A DNA stretch of 64,000 bases. It comes from Chlamydomonas reinhardtii. Its lineage: Eukaryota; Chlorophyta; Chlorophyceae; Chlamydomonadales; Chlamydomonadaceae. The stretch is taken from contig NC_057004.1 in assembly GCF_000002595.2 (NCBI RefSeq), forward strand, positions 6,916,156 through 6,980,155, in the 5' to 3' direction. The notes under the pieces are model-generated. The model was not told the DNA's origin, did not search any database, and saw only the letters and a list, made by a program, of their open reading frames with translations. Of this stretch, positions 43,528 to 57,740 are shown in pieces (the stretch's first letter is position 1; every line of letters begins with the position of its first letter). A program made the position numbers and the translations under genes.

Positions 43528-44681
43528 TCAGCCCGGCCCCGCCGCCGGCGGCGGCCATGGCGGCCGCTGCAGCTTGGTCGGCCGCTCGAAGCCCATCAGC
43601 TTCAGCAGGAGGAGCACACGGATCACGTTGGCGGCGGAGACGTCGCGGTTCTGGGGATGGGGAACAGGGAGGAAGAAGAGAGCGCACATGAGCTGTCTCA
43701 GCCGTCAACCTGTCAATCAATCCGTCCCCAGTGCCCAGCCGTCCCCGCACATGCACGGTCCTCACCCAGGTCGTCAAGCAGTCGTTGCAGACTTTGACCG
43801 ACCAGGGCCGCTGCCCCTCCTTCAGCCCCCCAAGCCGCTTGATGGCCATCTCCTGACACCCGCAGTTGTAGCAGGTCTGCATGGTCGGGAGGGTGGGAGG
43901 GAGGGGGGCCACACAAGGGCTTCCGCTAAAGCCAGGCATAAACCCAGCGGCCCACCCACCCACCAGCAATTGCAATCCCACTCAACCCACCCACCTTGGA
44001 GGTCTTGTATTCATCGATGATGAACACATGCTTGGCGTAGCGCTCACGGAGCAGCTTGATGAGCCGCCCCGTCGGCGCGCGCCCGCCCCTGACGGAGATG
44101 GGGGAGCCGCCCTTCCCTCCCTGGAAGGCCCACGAACCCCACCCCACCACCACCTCCTCCTTGGGCCTGCCGCCTGTGAGCTGCTTGGCGACGCGGTGGA
44201 GCGCGCGGTCGCGCTGGATGAACGCAGCCCAGCGCTTTCGGCGGAAGGCGGAGAAGTGGTAGTGCCACAGCACGTGCACCGCGCCCCGGGGCCCCGCCTC
44301 TGCCTGCCCCGCCGCCTGCCCCGCCGCCTGCCCCGCCGCCTGCCCCGCCGCTTGCCCCGCCGCCTGCCCCGCCGCCTGCCCCGCCGCCTGCCCCGCCGCC
44401 TGCCCCGCCGCTTGCCCCGCCGCCTGCCCCGCCGCCTGCCCTGCCGCCCCACTGGCGAAGAGGTAGCGCAGGCGCTCTTCAAACCGGGCCGCCGACGCGG
44501 TCGCCGCCGTGGGGATGCCGCCGATGTACGCCTGCAGGGCTGGCGCAAGCTGTGGGCGGTTTGGCTGGAGTCGTTCCAGGCCTGACATGTGCCGCCAGTG
44601 GCCCATGCTCATATGGAATCGGCCCTTAGTGTGCTTTGCTTTGCTCTGTGCCTCTGTCTGCTTGGCGGCGCGCGTGCTCAC
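43528..44681 (-). CDS. Fanzor (eukaryotic TnpB-like RNA-guided nuclease), 5' incomplete
   Basis: Three exons (43995-44681, 43766-43876, 43528-43650) encode the C-terminal half of a Fanzor protein. Seen: WRHMSGLERLQ; a helical region (ERLRYLF); RWAAFIQRDRALHRVAKQLT; VVVGWGSWAFQGG; the RuvC-II block VFIIDEYKTSK with its Glu; a zinc finger CYNCG...CNDC; and the RuvC-III block WNRDVSAANVIRVLL with its Asp. The finger is split so that exon 2 ends at LTTW and exon 3 opens NRDVSAAN. The RuvC-I Asp and the N-terminal guide-binding region were not found; no ATG begins the open frame near 44681, so further exons lie upstream or the copy is truncated. A 12-bp in-frame array inserts about 14 repeats of Gly-Gln-Ala-Ala between two conserved helices. 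Fanzors cut DNA guided by an RNA encoded at the element's 3' end; activity here cannot be judged. Confidence 0.85.
44295..44455. repeat. 12-bp in-frame minisatellite inside Fanzor
   Basis: About 13-14 copies of GCCTGCCCCGCC (minus strand GQAA codons), in frame with the nuclease. The length is a multiple of three, so the reading frame is kept. Confidence 0.95.
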
Positions 44682-45211
44682 GTCGAGTCTTCCTTCCTGC
44701 CCCTCTAGAATGTCCCGCTTCCACGCCCCTCTAGAATGTCTCCCTAGTACATTAACTCGGGTTGCAATGCGATCTCATATTTTGATATTATGGCCCGCTG
44801 CTCTCTACCGTTCGGCATTCTGCCTCTCTGTAGAGCAGCTCTCACCGCTTCGAGCGGTGCATTTTATTGACCAAGCCCGGAGATGCATCTGCGCCCACTG
44901 GAGAGCCGCGGCCGCTGCGGCCGCGGCTGAGGCGTCGCTCTCGGCGTCCTCTTCCTGGAGCCCTGCTCGCGCAGCGGCGGGGAGCCGGCGCTTTCTGGAG
45001 CGGCGTGTGGCGCGTGTTGGTGTTGGTGTGAGCGTTTGGTTGGTTGCGGCGTAGGGGGCAGTCGGGTGGACCCCGTGGTGGGCCCCCGAGGGGATCCGTG
45101 CAGCCCGCTGCCCCGCCGTTGGGTTGGCTTGCCCCTTCCCCCGAAGGGGGAGGGGCAATAGCCATTGCGGTCGTATCGAGCTCGCCGCGGGGGGCCCTCC
45201 CGGTTTTTCGC
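44682..45211. other. Spacer between Fanzor and the palindrome
   Basis: No recognisable exon. The short word CCCCTCTAGAATGTC occurs twice (about 44700 and 44728). Missing 5' exons of the Fanzor gene could lie here, but no RuvC-I block was seen on the minus strand. Confidence 0.4.
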
Positions 45212-48005
45212 GCTCGCTTGCGGTTTGAGCTGTCCTGCAGTGTAAAGGCCCTTGGCTGTTCGCTGTCTCCCAGCCGATCTGTCAGCCCCAGCTCCGCAAT
45301 TAGCCCAGCTCTGCCGTTCCCAGCGAAGGCCGTCTAGGCCGACTGCTAACGAGGCAAAAGACGAGCCCTGGGCTCTCTCTTTGCGCCAAACCAGGCTTCC
45401 GTACGCATGGCCCGCCCACACAGCACCAAACTTGGCCCCGTGCCAAGTCCCAAAAACAATTATATGATTGTGACGCTCCACATAGTTACATATGCTCGAC
45501 ATTCACAGGTACACACGCAATCCTACATTACCACCGCCCTATTAGGCACGGACACAGCGGCGGGTGCATAGCACACATTGCACACGCTTGTTGCCCAGGT
45601 TTGCCTGTCGTCCAGTACATATGTTGTCCAGTAGGTATATCTACAGCAGGTTGGTTGCACCCCTGCATCAACTAGATACAGTTCTGCATAGTATTGTTGT
45701 TGTACATCAGTGCGGCATTCGTACATATTGACATGCGCAATGGCCGCCTGAATCAGCACAGAACATGCCGCAATGCAAGACGTGGGTTCTACTTATTACG
45801 CCGTCCCAAGTAAGAATACACAGCCAGCGAGCTTAAGCACTGCACGCCGCCTTATCCATGCACGCAGTGCGAGCCCAGCACGACAGCCACAGTACCACGA
45901 TGAGTGCTGCTCAGGGTCCCGCAAAACATGCATACAATGGGGCGCGGCATGCCCCATCCAGCCGTCAGCTATCAGCCTTGCCGCCCCCACGAAACCAAAC
46001 CTCCAGGACACGCCCCTCCGTAACCCCCTCCACGAACCGCTAGCAGTGGCAGCGCACCATGATGTGGAACCGCCCCTGTGCTGCGAGACCGTGCAAAGCC
46101 TGGCTGCTGCCGCCGGTTTGCAGCTCGTTCCTTCACAGCCACCACGCGTACAGATGCTGAGTGGGAGAGCAACGCCGGCGTAAAGGGGCCTGCCTTGCAA
46201 GCTGGGGTGAGCGGAAATATGCAGGGGGTTAGGAATTCGGCAACCTCACACATGCTGCCAGCCCCGCCCATGTGTCTCGCACTTGCATGCCCCAGCCTCC
46301 AGGTCCCCGCCTCGCCTCTGGCATTGTGTTCCCCCAGCCCTACAGCACGTATGCAGAAGCCCTCCTCCCTCACCTGTCTCAGCGCTAAGGCTTCCCAAAG
46401 AGCTTCGGAAGGAAGGATAGAATGGTTCCCAGCGCTGTGCCCGGCTTGACCGACGTGAACGCCAGCATGGCGAGCGTCATGAAGATGAACCACAGCCGCA
46501 GCTGGTTGTACTGCTGCGTCAGCTCGTTGTGCTGGTCCTTGTGGTGCTGCGTGTCCTCGCTGCGCTGGTCCTTGAGCCGCTGGATGTCCTCGCTGCGCTG
46601 GTCGCCGCTCTGTTGGGCCTGGCCGCCGGCCGCACCTCCTGCACCGCCACCACCACCACTGCCGCCAGTGCCGCCAGTGCCGCCGGGCCCCGCCGCCGCC
46701 GCCAGCCCCACCACACGCGGCACTACTGCTGCTGACAGGCCCCCGCCCCAGCACCAGCCGCGGCTCGCTGTGCCGCGCGGCCACACCCTGCAGCCACACC
46801 CCGGCGGCCACACCCTGCAGCCACCGCACACAAACCCGCTGCTACGCCGGGCCCCCCTCTACCTCTCCGCTCTGCCACTACCCCACTTTCCTCCTCCCGT
46901 CAGAGCAGCCGAGAGACCTGCCCAGTCCAGCCGCCGCAGCCGCTGCCCATGCACGGCCTCCCACAGCCGCCCACATAGCCGCCCACACAGCCCTCAGCCG
47001 GCACCCACCGGCCTGCACGCTCGGCGACTGCCAAGGCGGTGGCTGCGACACGTGCTGCTGCTGCTGTCCAGCCAGCCAGCCAGCCAGTCAGTCTGCTGCT
47101 GCTGCTGACAGTTACTGTTTACCAGCTGACGCCGACCAGCTTGGCGGGCACGATCTCCACCACGTTGCCCACCTTGCCGGGCACCGAGCCCTGACCACCA
47201 GCGCGCGGCGCTCCGTGTCCACCTGCGGCGTCGGGAAGGAGGCAGCATTGTAAGAGACACAAGGCCAGCCGAGTCACGCGCTCCTCACGACAACCGCGTC
47301 AGGCAGGCCGTGCTATGGACGGCGCCGGCGCACCTGCCATCCCCCGTAGGCCGCACACGTCCTTGCCCCTCCCTCTCCGACATGCTGACCGTGCCTCAGC
47401 CTCAGCCCCTGCGGCCGTGTCCCACTGCTGCTACCGCCTCCCCCTCCTTCCAAAATCCCCATCCCGCAACCCAAACCCCCATCCCCCCGTTGGAGCCAGC
47501 CAGCCAGCCAGCTAGACAGCTTGCTCGCATGCTTCCAGCCTCCCTCTCTAAAATTATAAGCCCCACCCCTCCTCCCCCACTTGAGAACTAGCCAGCTCGC
47601 TAGCTAGCCCCCGCTAGCCTCACCTTGAGCATGGTCTGATTCTTGACGGTCATGCGCACGTTGCCCATCTGCATGATTGACGGTGGTGGCGGTGATGAGA
47701 GAAGCAGCATGGAAAACAACAACAACAGCCAATGAGGGACAGCGCCACAGGCAGCCACAGACTGAGCAGCCACGACCTGCACGGCGGCGCTTGCGTGCGC
47801 TGCTCCTACGCCTCCTCCTCACCGTGCCCCCCGCTCTCTTATCGCCGCCACACCGCCCTCCACGACCCCAGCCGCCCCGCCCCAGTCTCCCTGTCGCCCC
47901 CCTCCCCTACCGCTCTGCTACGCTGCTCCGCCCTGCCTCCCTCTTCCTCCGCCCTCCTCCCCAGCCGCCCCGCACCGCGCACCTGGCCCGCCATCTTGAG
48001 GCCGG
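45212..48005. repeat. Left arm of large inverted duplication
   Basis: 2.8 kb closely matching the reverse complement of 53748-56486. Coordinates sum to 101,772 over much of the arm, with small indels; the left arm has about 75 bp more near 45280-45360. It carries the last uL3 exons and a truncated coiled-coil gene. Confidence 0.93.
46385..46831 (-). pseudogene. Truncated copy of the coiled-coil membrane-anchored gene
   Basis: The last about 75 codons match the intact gene at 48141-48719 (KDQHNELTQQYNQLRLWF, then the membrane segment and LSFLPKLFGKP). Upstream, the sequence switches to an unrelated Gly/Ala-rich frame (GGAGGAAGGQAQQSG). Only about two to three 11-residue repeats remain against five. 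The frame is open, so a short product is possible, but the conserved N-terminal half is missing. Confidence 0.7.
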
Positions 48006-48009
48006 GGTA
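47134..48009 (-). pseudogene. Degenerate 3' copy of organellar-type ribosomal protein uL3, left
   Basis: Three pieces in exon order on the minus strand: about 28 bases of the first conserved exon ([10 protein letters not shown]), the middle exon at about 47624-47671 (MGNVRMTVKNQTMLK) with an intact GTGAGG donor, and the last exon at about 47134-47258 ([21 protein letters not shown]). The last exon lacks one A compared with the right copy, shifting the frame after ALVV. The upstream part of the first exon is replaced by a repeat of the coiled-coil gene's 3' region. It cannot make uL3. Confidence 0.85.
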
Positions 48010-48014
48010 GACGC

Positions 48015-48380
48015 CAGCCCCGCCCATGTGTCTCGCACTTGCATGCCCCAGCCTCCAGGTCCCCGCCCCGCCTCTGGCAATGTGTTCCCCCAGCCCTACA
48101 GCACGTATGCAGAAGCCCTCCTCCCTCACCTGTCTCAGCGCTAAGGCTTCCCAAAGAGCTTCGGAAGGAAGGATAGAATGGTTCCCAGCGCTGTGTCCGG
48201 CTTGACCGACGCGAACGCCAGCATGGCGAGCGTCATGACGATGAACCACAGCCGCAGCTGGTTGTACTGCTGCGTCAGCTCGTTATGCTGGTCCTTGCGG
48301 TGCTGCGTGTCCTCGCTGCGCTGGTCCTTGAGCCGCTGGATGTCCTCGCTGCGCTGGTCCTTCAGAAGCTGCTTGTCCTC
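48015..48380. repeat. Direct repeat of 46259-46624
   Basis: The 3' end and downstream flank of the coiled-coil gene are duplicated in the same orientation at an offset of 1,756 bp. The two copies differ mainly in repeat number and scattered substitutions. Confidence 0.85.
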
Positions 48381-48719
48381 GCTGCGCTGGTCCTTCAGAA
48401 GCTGCATGTCCTCGATGCGCTGGTCCTTCAGTAGCTGCCGCAGGGAATCAAACTCGTCCTTCAAGCCCTGCTGTAAGCCCTGAATGTCGCCCTTGGTCGC
48501 GACATACTCCACGATTGCGAACGTGTCAATCAGCTTCCGCGCCTGTGGGCCTGTGGATTCCGACTGGAGCTTGTCATAGGCCTTAAGGGCTGCCGTGCCT
48601 GCCGCGGGAGAGGCGCAGCCCACGCAAATCTGGCGCGGACGAGGCGAGCTGCTGTTGCGAGGCGAAGACACGGTCTTCATACGCAGCAGGCCAGCATCTT
48701 TGCACGCGCTAGAGGCCAT
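48141..48719 (-). CDS. Hendecad coiled-coil protein with C-terminal membrane anchor
   Basis: One exon, 192 residues, start ATG at 48719. The N-terminus is Ser/Pro/Arg-rich and may be an organelle presequence. Residues about 45-80 include LIDTFAIVEYVATKGDIQGL, similar in pattern to the ATKxDLxxL start of DUF1640/CCDC90-type coiled coils. Five consecutive 11-residue repeats follow (consensus LLKDQRSEDxQ), then LWFIVMTLAMLAFASV as a single membrane helix and a short LSFLPKLFGKP tail. Eleven-residue periodicity predicts a right-handed coiled coil. This is the only complete member of three in the window. Its upstream region is cut at 48793 by an inverted-repeat element. Function unknown; membrane-tethered oligomer is inference. 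Confidence 0.75.
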   Translation of the reverse strand: MASSACKDAGLLRMKTVSSPRNSSSPRPRQICVGCASPAAGTAALKAYDKLQSESTGPQARKLIDTFAIVEYVATKGDIQGLQQGLKDEFDSLRQLLKDQRIEDMQLLKDQRSEDKQLLKDQRSEDIQRLKDQRSEDTQHRKDQHNELTQQYNQLRLWFIVMTLAMLAFASVKPDTALGTILSFLPKLFGKP

Positions 48720-48792
48720 TGCTGCAAAAGCGGCTCGGACACCAGAGCTTGCTAAGCGCTATGGCAAAAAATTTGAAGAAGGGAGTTGAGGG

Positions 48793-51753
48793 CATCTTAC
48801 CGTCACCATCCGGCCCACTAAGCCAGTGGACAGCAAACCCACTGGGCCAGTGGGCTTTGGTTGTCATATAACCACGTAACATAACAATCAACTATACTAA
48901 TGCTAAATTACAGTATTGTCACTCCAGGCCGGTGCGACAGCTGGCCCCGACAACATTCCGGGGACATCTCGCGGGCAGTGCAGCTCGCTGGCACCAGATA
49001 CAGGGCAGCTGTCGATGCAGTTGATATACATAAGCATCGTTATGTATTGTTTGCAGCTTTGGGGATGCTATGGCAGCTCAACTTTTGCGGGGACCCCGAT
49101 CACTAGCGCTTGGGCGGTGGCCCTTGGTGCGAGCGGTGCTTTCCTCGCTGCCAGCGAAACGTAATGGGTATTGCCGTGGGAGGCAGATGCGCGGGGGTGG
49201 GCGGCAGGGCGGCAGGCCGGCGGGAGGCAAAGCTGGGGGGTGGGAGGGGGTAGCGACCAGACAGCAGGGGGAGCAGCGACTCTGAACGGGGGCACGCCAA
49301 CCCTCCTCGGCAGGCTCAATTGATGCTGCAGCTCTCACTTGGGAGTGTTCGCTTGCAGTTGGGGGACGATACCGGGCACACGAAAAGCTACGTCGGGGTC
49401 AATGCGGGGCGGGCCATGCGAGCGTGGGGCAGGGGGTGGGGAGCGACGTGTGCGGCCCCAGACACCCCCCTGCCCAGGCAATGCCGCCCGCCCAGCCTGC
49501 ACCACATTTGGTGGACTCCAGCCATACTGCACACGCCCAGTGCTGTACGGAGCATGAGAAGGACCGTGGTGGATTGGATGCACCGTGCTCTGGCTGGGTG
49601 GGATCATTCGAGCGTGGGGCAGGGGGTGGGGAGCGAGCGTGTGCGGCTCCAGCCACCGCCCTGCCCAGGCAATGCCGCCCGCCCAGCATGCACCACATTT
49701 GGTGGACTCTAGCCATACTGCACACACCCAGTGCTGTACGAAGCATGAGAAGTTCCGTGGTGGATTGGATGCACCGTGCCCTGGCGGGGTGGGATCATTC
49801 GGGTCAGGAGGGGGTGGGGAGCGAGCGTGTGCGGCCCCAGCCCCCCCCCCCTGCCCAGGCAATGCCGTTTCCTAGACATTCCTCCCGGGGGCTACTGTCT
49901 GGGGCGAGACTTTGTTTGCCCGAGTTTGGGGCGGGCTGTGTCCGAATCCAAAAACAAGGTACGACCCCTGCCAGCCACCCCCATGCCGAGGCCTGGCTGT
50001 ATTACATCCTTGGACCTTGGCGGAGTCTTGACCGCAGCCCCTGGTGCGTCAACGCAAGATGTCGCTTTGGCGGGAGCATCTTGCTTGTCGTCTAGCATAC
50101 GCTGCCTGTACAGGCCCACAGGAGATGCCGTTCGGCACGTAGCGCCCGCTTCCCCTGCCTGTGCCCTCTGCCCGCTTGCGCTTTCCCCCGTTGCGATGAC
50201 GCCTTTCTAATAGTACTGCTCGGCCTGATTCCGCCCAGCTGCCCTTCCGGTCACACACATGCTCAGGGGTGTCCCGGCGCGCGCTCCCATGCACCTCACC
50301 CACGTCACCTCGCAAACAGTCCCGCTTCCGCCTGCGTCCTGTGTCTTTGTCTTCCATTCACGACAGTATGCCTTGACCTGCCCATCACACGCCTCACGCG
50401 CCGCCAGTCCCATCCCCGCCAGCCCTGGCCTGGCGCACATGATTCGCCCAGCCCCATCCAGCCTTGCGTGCCCAAATCCATAACTCCCGGGTATCCCCAA
50501 TGGCAAGCTGGTTGCGAGCTGCAGCATCAATTGAGGCTGCGAAGTAGTAGGGGCTGGGCGTGCAGGCGGCGTGGATAGAGGGGGTCGGGGACCGCGCACA
50601 CTGCCCACCCCCTGTCCCGCCCCCGCCTGGTCCCGCCCCGCAATGCCCCCAGCCCCCCACCCAAACTTGCGCTGCACTCCAGCATCGCCCCCCTCTCCCC
50701 TTAGAGCAACATGTTCCCCATGTGCGAGCATCGACCGTGCCTGTGAATCGCTTTCCCATTGCCTGAGAATCGCTTCGGGCGGGGCTGGGGCGGGGCTGAA
50801 GTGCTTCGTACAGCACTGGGTGTGTGCAGTATGGCTAGAGTCCACCAAATGTGGTGCATGCTGGGCGGGCGGCATTGCCTGGGCAGGGCGGTGGCTGGAG
50901 CCGCACACGCTCGCTCCCCACCCCCTGCCCCACGCTCGAATGATCCCACCCAGCCAGAGCACGGTGCATCCAATCCACCACGGTCCTTCTCATGCTCCGT
51001 ACAGCACTGGGCGTGTGCAGTATGGCTGGAGTCCACCAAATGTGGTGCAGGCTGGGCGGGCGGCATTGCCTGGGCAGGGGGGTGTCTGGGGCCGCACACG
51101 TCGCTCCCCACCCCCTGCCCCACGCTCGCATGGCCCGCCCCGCATTGACCCCGACGTAGCTTTTCGTGTGCCCGGTATCGTCCCCCAACTGCAAGCGAAC
51201 ACTCCCAAGTGAGAGCTGCAGCATCAATTGAGCCTGCCGAGGAGGGTTGGCGTGCCCCCGTTCAGAGTCGCTGCTCCCCCTGCTGTCTGGTCGCTACCCC
51301 CTCCCACCCCCCAGCTTTGCCTCCCGCCGGCCTGCCGCCCTGCCGCCCACCCCCGCGCATCTGCCTCCCACGGCAATACCCATTACGTTTCGCTGGCAGC
51401 GAGGAAAGCACCGCTCGCACCAAGGGCCACCGCCCAAGCGCTAGTGATCGGGGTCCCCGCAAAAGTTGAGCTGCCATAGCATCCCCAAAGCTGCAAACAA
51501 TACATAACGATGCTTATGTATATCAACTGCATCGACAGCTGCCCTGTATCTGGTGCCAGCGAGCTGCACTGCCCGCGAGATGTCCCCGGAATGTTGTCGG
51601 GGCCAGCTGTCGCACCGGCCTGGAGTGACAATACTGTAATTTAGCATTAGTATAGTTGATTGTTATGTTACGTGGTTATATGACAACCAAAGCCCACTGG
51701 CCCAGTGGGTTTGCTGTCCACTGGCTTAGTGGGCCGGATGGTGACGATGAGCT
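48793..51753. mobile_element. 3-kb inverted-repeat element with 8-bp target duplication
   Basis: Arms of about 946 bp (48802-49747 and 50800-51745; coordinates sum to 100,547) are near-perfect inverted copies around a 1.05-kb spacer. The 8-bp word GTTGAGGG flanks the unit (48785-48792 and 51754-51761). The outermost 8-9 bp of the ends match only partly (CATCTTACC against CATC/AGCT type). The arms hold tandem units of about 186 bp (GAGCGTGGGGCAGGGGGTGG, CACCACATTTGGTGGACTC): three on the left running into the spacer, two on the right. No transposase ORF was recognised. It interrupts the 5' flank of the coiled-coil gene. Confidence 0.75.
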
Positions 51754-51761
51754 GTTGAGGG

Positions 51762-52640
51762 GCACGAAAGTGGATTGTGTAGTAAATGTTGTTTAGGGCA
51801 TGGAGTAATTGTGGAGTTCGTTCTCGAGTCCCGATCAACTCTCCGAATGGGACCATTACTATTTGAGGGCCACGGTCTCGCACCAAAGGTCCCATTCCGT
51901 TGGCCGCCTTGACCAATCGCCACAACTGTCAATAGCACTATCCGTCACATCGCACCGACGCTCCCAACGCGTTCGCGACAAGTCGACAAGCCCTTTTATT
52001 ACAAATCCCTTTACACTGCAAACTAGCTGGTCGAGGGCGTGCTCTGAAGCCCTTTGCCGGAGGTCAAATCGAGCAGCTGCAGCAGGTCGCGTCAATTGTG
52101 TTCCACTGCAGCGCACTGGCACGCTAGATTCCAGGCCTCAGCCTTTGCCCAGATCAATACATACTATACATATTGGCATGCATTCGGTGCAGCAGTCGGT
52201 GCAACATGCGCAACAGCCAACAGCCACAGCCAACAACCCCCCGCTCGGAATACGGGGCGGGGTACTCCCCCCTCAGCGAAGGGCAAACGAAGCATGCAGG
52301 CCCGTCGTCATGGGTCTCTGGAGGTTGGGGCCCCTGTGCGGCATAGCGAGGCGCTTTTGCAAGCAGGGGACAGGGTACACTGCTCAGGGCAGCAAGACTG
52401 TGCCTGGGCTCCCGGCCCTGAACAGCACATGCAAGGGGCTATCACAGGTGTGGCGGGTGGCAGGCGGCGCAAGCGGCTGGGGTCCGTAACGAGGTGTCTT
52501 GTGTGCTGGGGTTTGGGAGGGGTTGGGTGTGCGCGAGGGGGGCTGGCACGAACCCGAGAGGCCGCGAGAAATCCCTGGGCGCCGGCGCTGCTGCTGGGGG
52601 TGGGGGGCTGGGCGCGTGGCCGCCAGCAGCGCTGCAAGCG
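51762..52640. other. Unique stretch inside the palindrome
   Basis: Not matched elsewhere in the window. The left end would be the pre-insertion upstream region of the coiled-coil gene. A long open frame on the plus strand from about 52054 leads into the exon ending at 52873, but its start cannot be fixed. Confidence 0.4.
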
Positions 52641-52739
52641 TGGACCCATTCACCCACTCCGGTCAGCGGCAGGTCTACTCATCGGAGTGCTTGGCAGCGG
52701 GCCCATACAGGCCGGACAAGTGGTCTGCCAGGGATGGCG

Positions 52740-53229
52740 CGCGTCCTTCAGCCCCAGCCCCATTGAGCTAGGTTGCTTTCCAAGCAGCCCTCGGCGGCCG
52801 GAGGCCTGGTATGATCTGGGCGTGCTGGAGATGTACGAGTATCTGGGCATTGGCAGTGGCCTCTCCATCACAGGTGAGCGTGATCTGAAGTGCGAGCAAT
52901 TCAAGTGCGAATGTAAGCAGTGCTGTTGCTATGATTGGTGCACACTTTGCAGATTATGTAGGCCACATTAAGCACCGGAGCCTGCACTCGCGTGGGCCTG
53001 CGGGTGAGTACAGTGTGTATGCGCGAAGCCCTGATACCATGGCACCATTCTTACATCGTGTACATGGCGTTGGTAGTGTGCAGGTAGTACACTGCAACCA
53101 CCCGTGTCCGCGGCACAATATAGCTCCGCGTCCTACGCATACCCACGTGCTAATGTGGGGCTGGACGACTTAAGCGCGCTTGGAATTGAGGGCTTGGACA
53201 ATAGGCCGTTCGCAGACTGCCCCATCTGA
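52740..53229 (+). CDS. Three C-terminal exons of an unrecognised protein
   Basis: An exon ending at 52873 (RPEAWYDLGVLEMYEYLGIG, then SGLSIT), 52953-53003 (YVGHIKHRSLHSRGPAG) and 53084-53229 (ending GLDNRPFADCPI and TGA) join in phase through consensus GT-AG sites. The 5' boundary of the first exon is a guess and upstream exons are unknown. No family recognised. The Tyr/Gly/Ser-rich tail has no clear membrane segment. It lies just before the partial uL3 copy on the same strand. Confidence 0.5.
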
Positions 53230-53515
53230 AGCCTTCTCCCACCGACGAGTGAAGGTGCGCTTCAGCGCCCCGTGCGCTTGCTCCTCTCCTTTGCGCCGCG
53301 CTGTCCGCCAGCGCCTCGCTCGCCTGACGCGCATTGGCCCCTTCACGCCTCGCCTTTGCTTGCAGGCGCGGCGCCGGACGCACGGGGCACGAGGGAGTGA
53401 GGGGGAAGACAGCGCGCGGTGGCCATGGCGGCGTACGCCCCGCGCGTAAGCGTGTGGGCGGCAGGCAGCAGGCGGAGACGGCTCCCGGAGCGCCAGGCAC
53501 GGGCTTCCGGTCTAG

Positions 53516-56486
<2,971 letters not shown>

Positions 56487-57740
56487 AGCGCGCGGCGCGC
56501 ACCACGCGCGCCACCGCACAGCCACCGCCACACACCAGCGCGCGAGCGCAGCGCTAACAAAGCAGCGAACAACCGCCAGAACCAGGGCGGCAGCACCAAC
56601 AAAACGAACAACAGCAACAATGAGGCACACAAACACCGCCGTTCAGTACTTCAGTTTGATGGGCCAGAGCGGCGGTGGCGGCACCGTAGCAGCAGCGGCG
56701 GTGGTGCAGGTAGGTTCCGGTGCAACCCATAAATAAACTGGTCTGCAACACAATGGACTTCTCCTAGTCGTGTAGTGTATCCCTTTCACAGAGAAGAGGG
56801 GGATTCTGGTGATCATGTTATATGTTGGGCATCCAGTTTGAAATGCAACTGTGGCTGCGGGTGTCTGTGATGAAAGACGGTACCGTGTGGCATAGCCCTG
56901 TGGCTGTACTGCTGCATCCGTATGTGGTGGTGCGCAAGATTACCGCGCTACGCAACAGTGAGGCTCTGCCGCCTCCGTAAAATCAATAACTTCTGAACCC
57001 CCCAACCCAAGCCACACACCCTCCACGTTCGTTCATGGCTTTGCACGGAAATGAAGGCGGCGGGCATCGCAACGGCAGCATACGCGGCGGAGAGTGGGGA
57101 CACATTGTGGTACATGTTGTTGGGTCCCCAAAAAGGCCCTCACACCGATAGATTAGCCAGGGAGCAGAAGCGTGGGGCGCAACTTAACTAGTTGCAAATG
57201 CGTAGGAACGATCCGCGCACCTGCGTCAGGTGTCGTTCACGCAACTGGGATGGCCGACAGCCCGACACCCATGCGGGTAACTTGTCGGTACAGTGCCTCC
57301 GGCGTTCGACCAGCCGCGCACTCCTGCCCTGCCGTTGCATATTGTTTGCCATCTGCTGGGGTCTGGGAATAAGCTGCACCCTACGGGACTTCACGCACCA
57401 ACCTGCCTTAACACTGTCTCATCGCACACCCATGCAGCCTCATGCAGGTACGACCCATGGCACTGCCACGAACCAGAAGACGACGCACGCAGCGACACGC
57501 TCACAGCACACGCAGCCGGAATTGCACCGGCAACCTGCCCAAGAATGACCGTGCCCGTAATGGAGCCTGACGGCCTGGAAGCATGTGACCTAATCAGACC
57601 GCTGGCCTACTGGTCCTCCATGGGTCAGCTCTGTCCGCGGGACACCTTGCGATTTACGTGCGACAGCGACAGCTGCAAGCACAGGACGTCAACTCGAAAG
57701 GACATCACCTCACTATGCAAATCCCACTGCACCCCTTCCA
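56487..57740. other. Intergenic, no gene recognised
   Basis: Contains short open frames only. The right end should be the 3' UTR of the minus-strand rhomboid gene. Confidence 0.45.

Noticed and set aside
43982-44548. Arg-rich minus-strand frame over the GQAA array
   Set aside because: It is an alternative frame of the 12-bp minisatellite within the Fanzor exon.
44864-45502. Missing N-terminal half of Fanzor in the minus-strand frame upstream
   Set aside because: The frame is low-complexity and shows no RuvC-I Asp motif or helical bundle typical of the family.
49335-51227. Paired identical open frames in the inner inverted repeat
   Set aside because: They are tandem 186-bp repeat units read in several frames, identical only because the arms are inverted copies.
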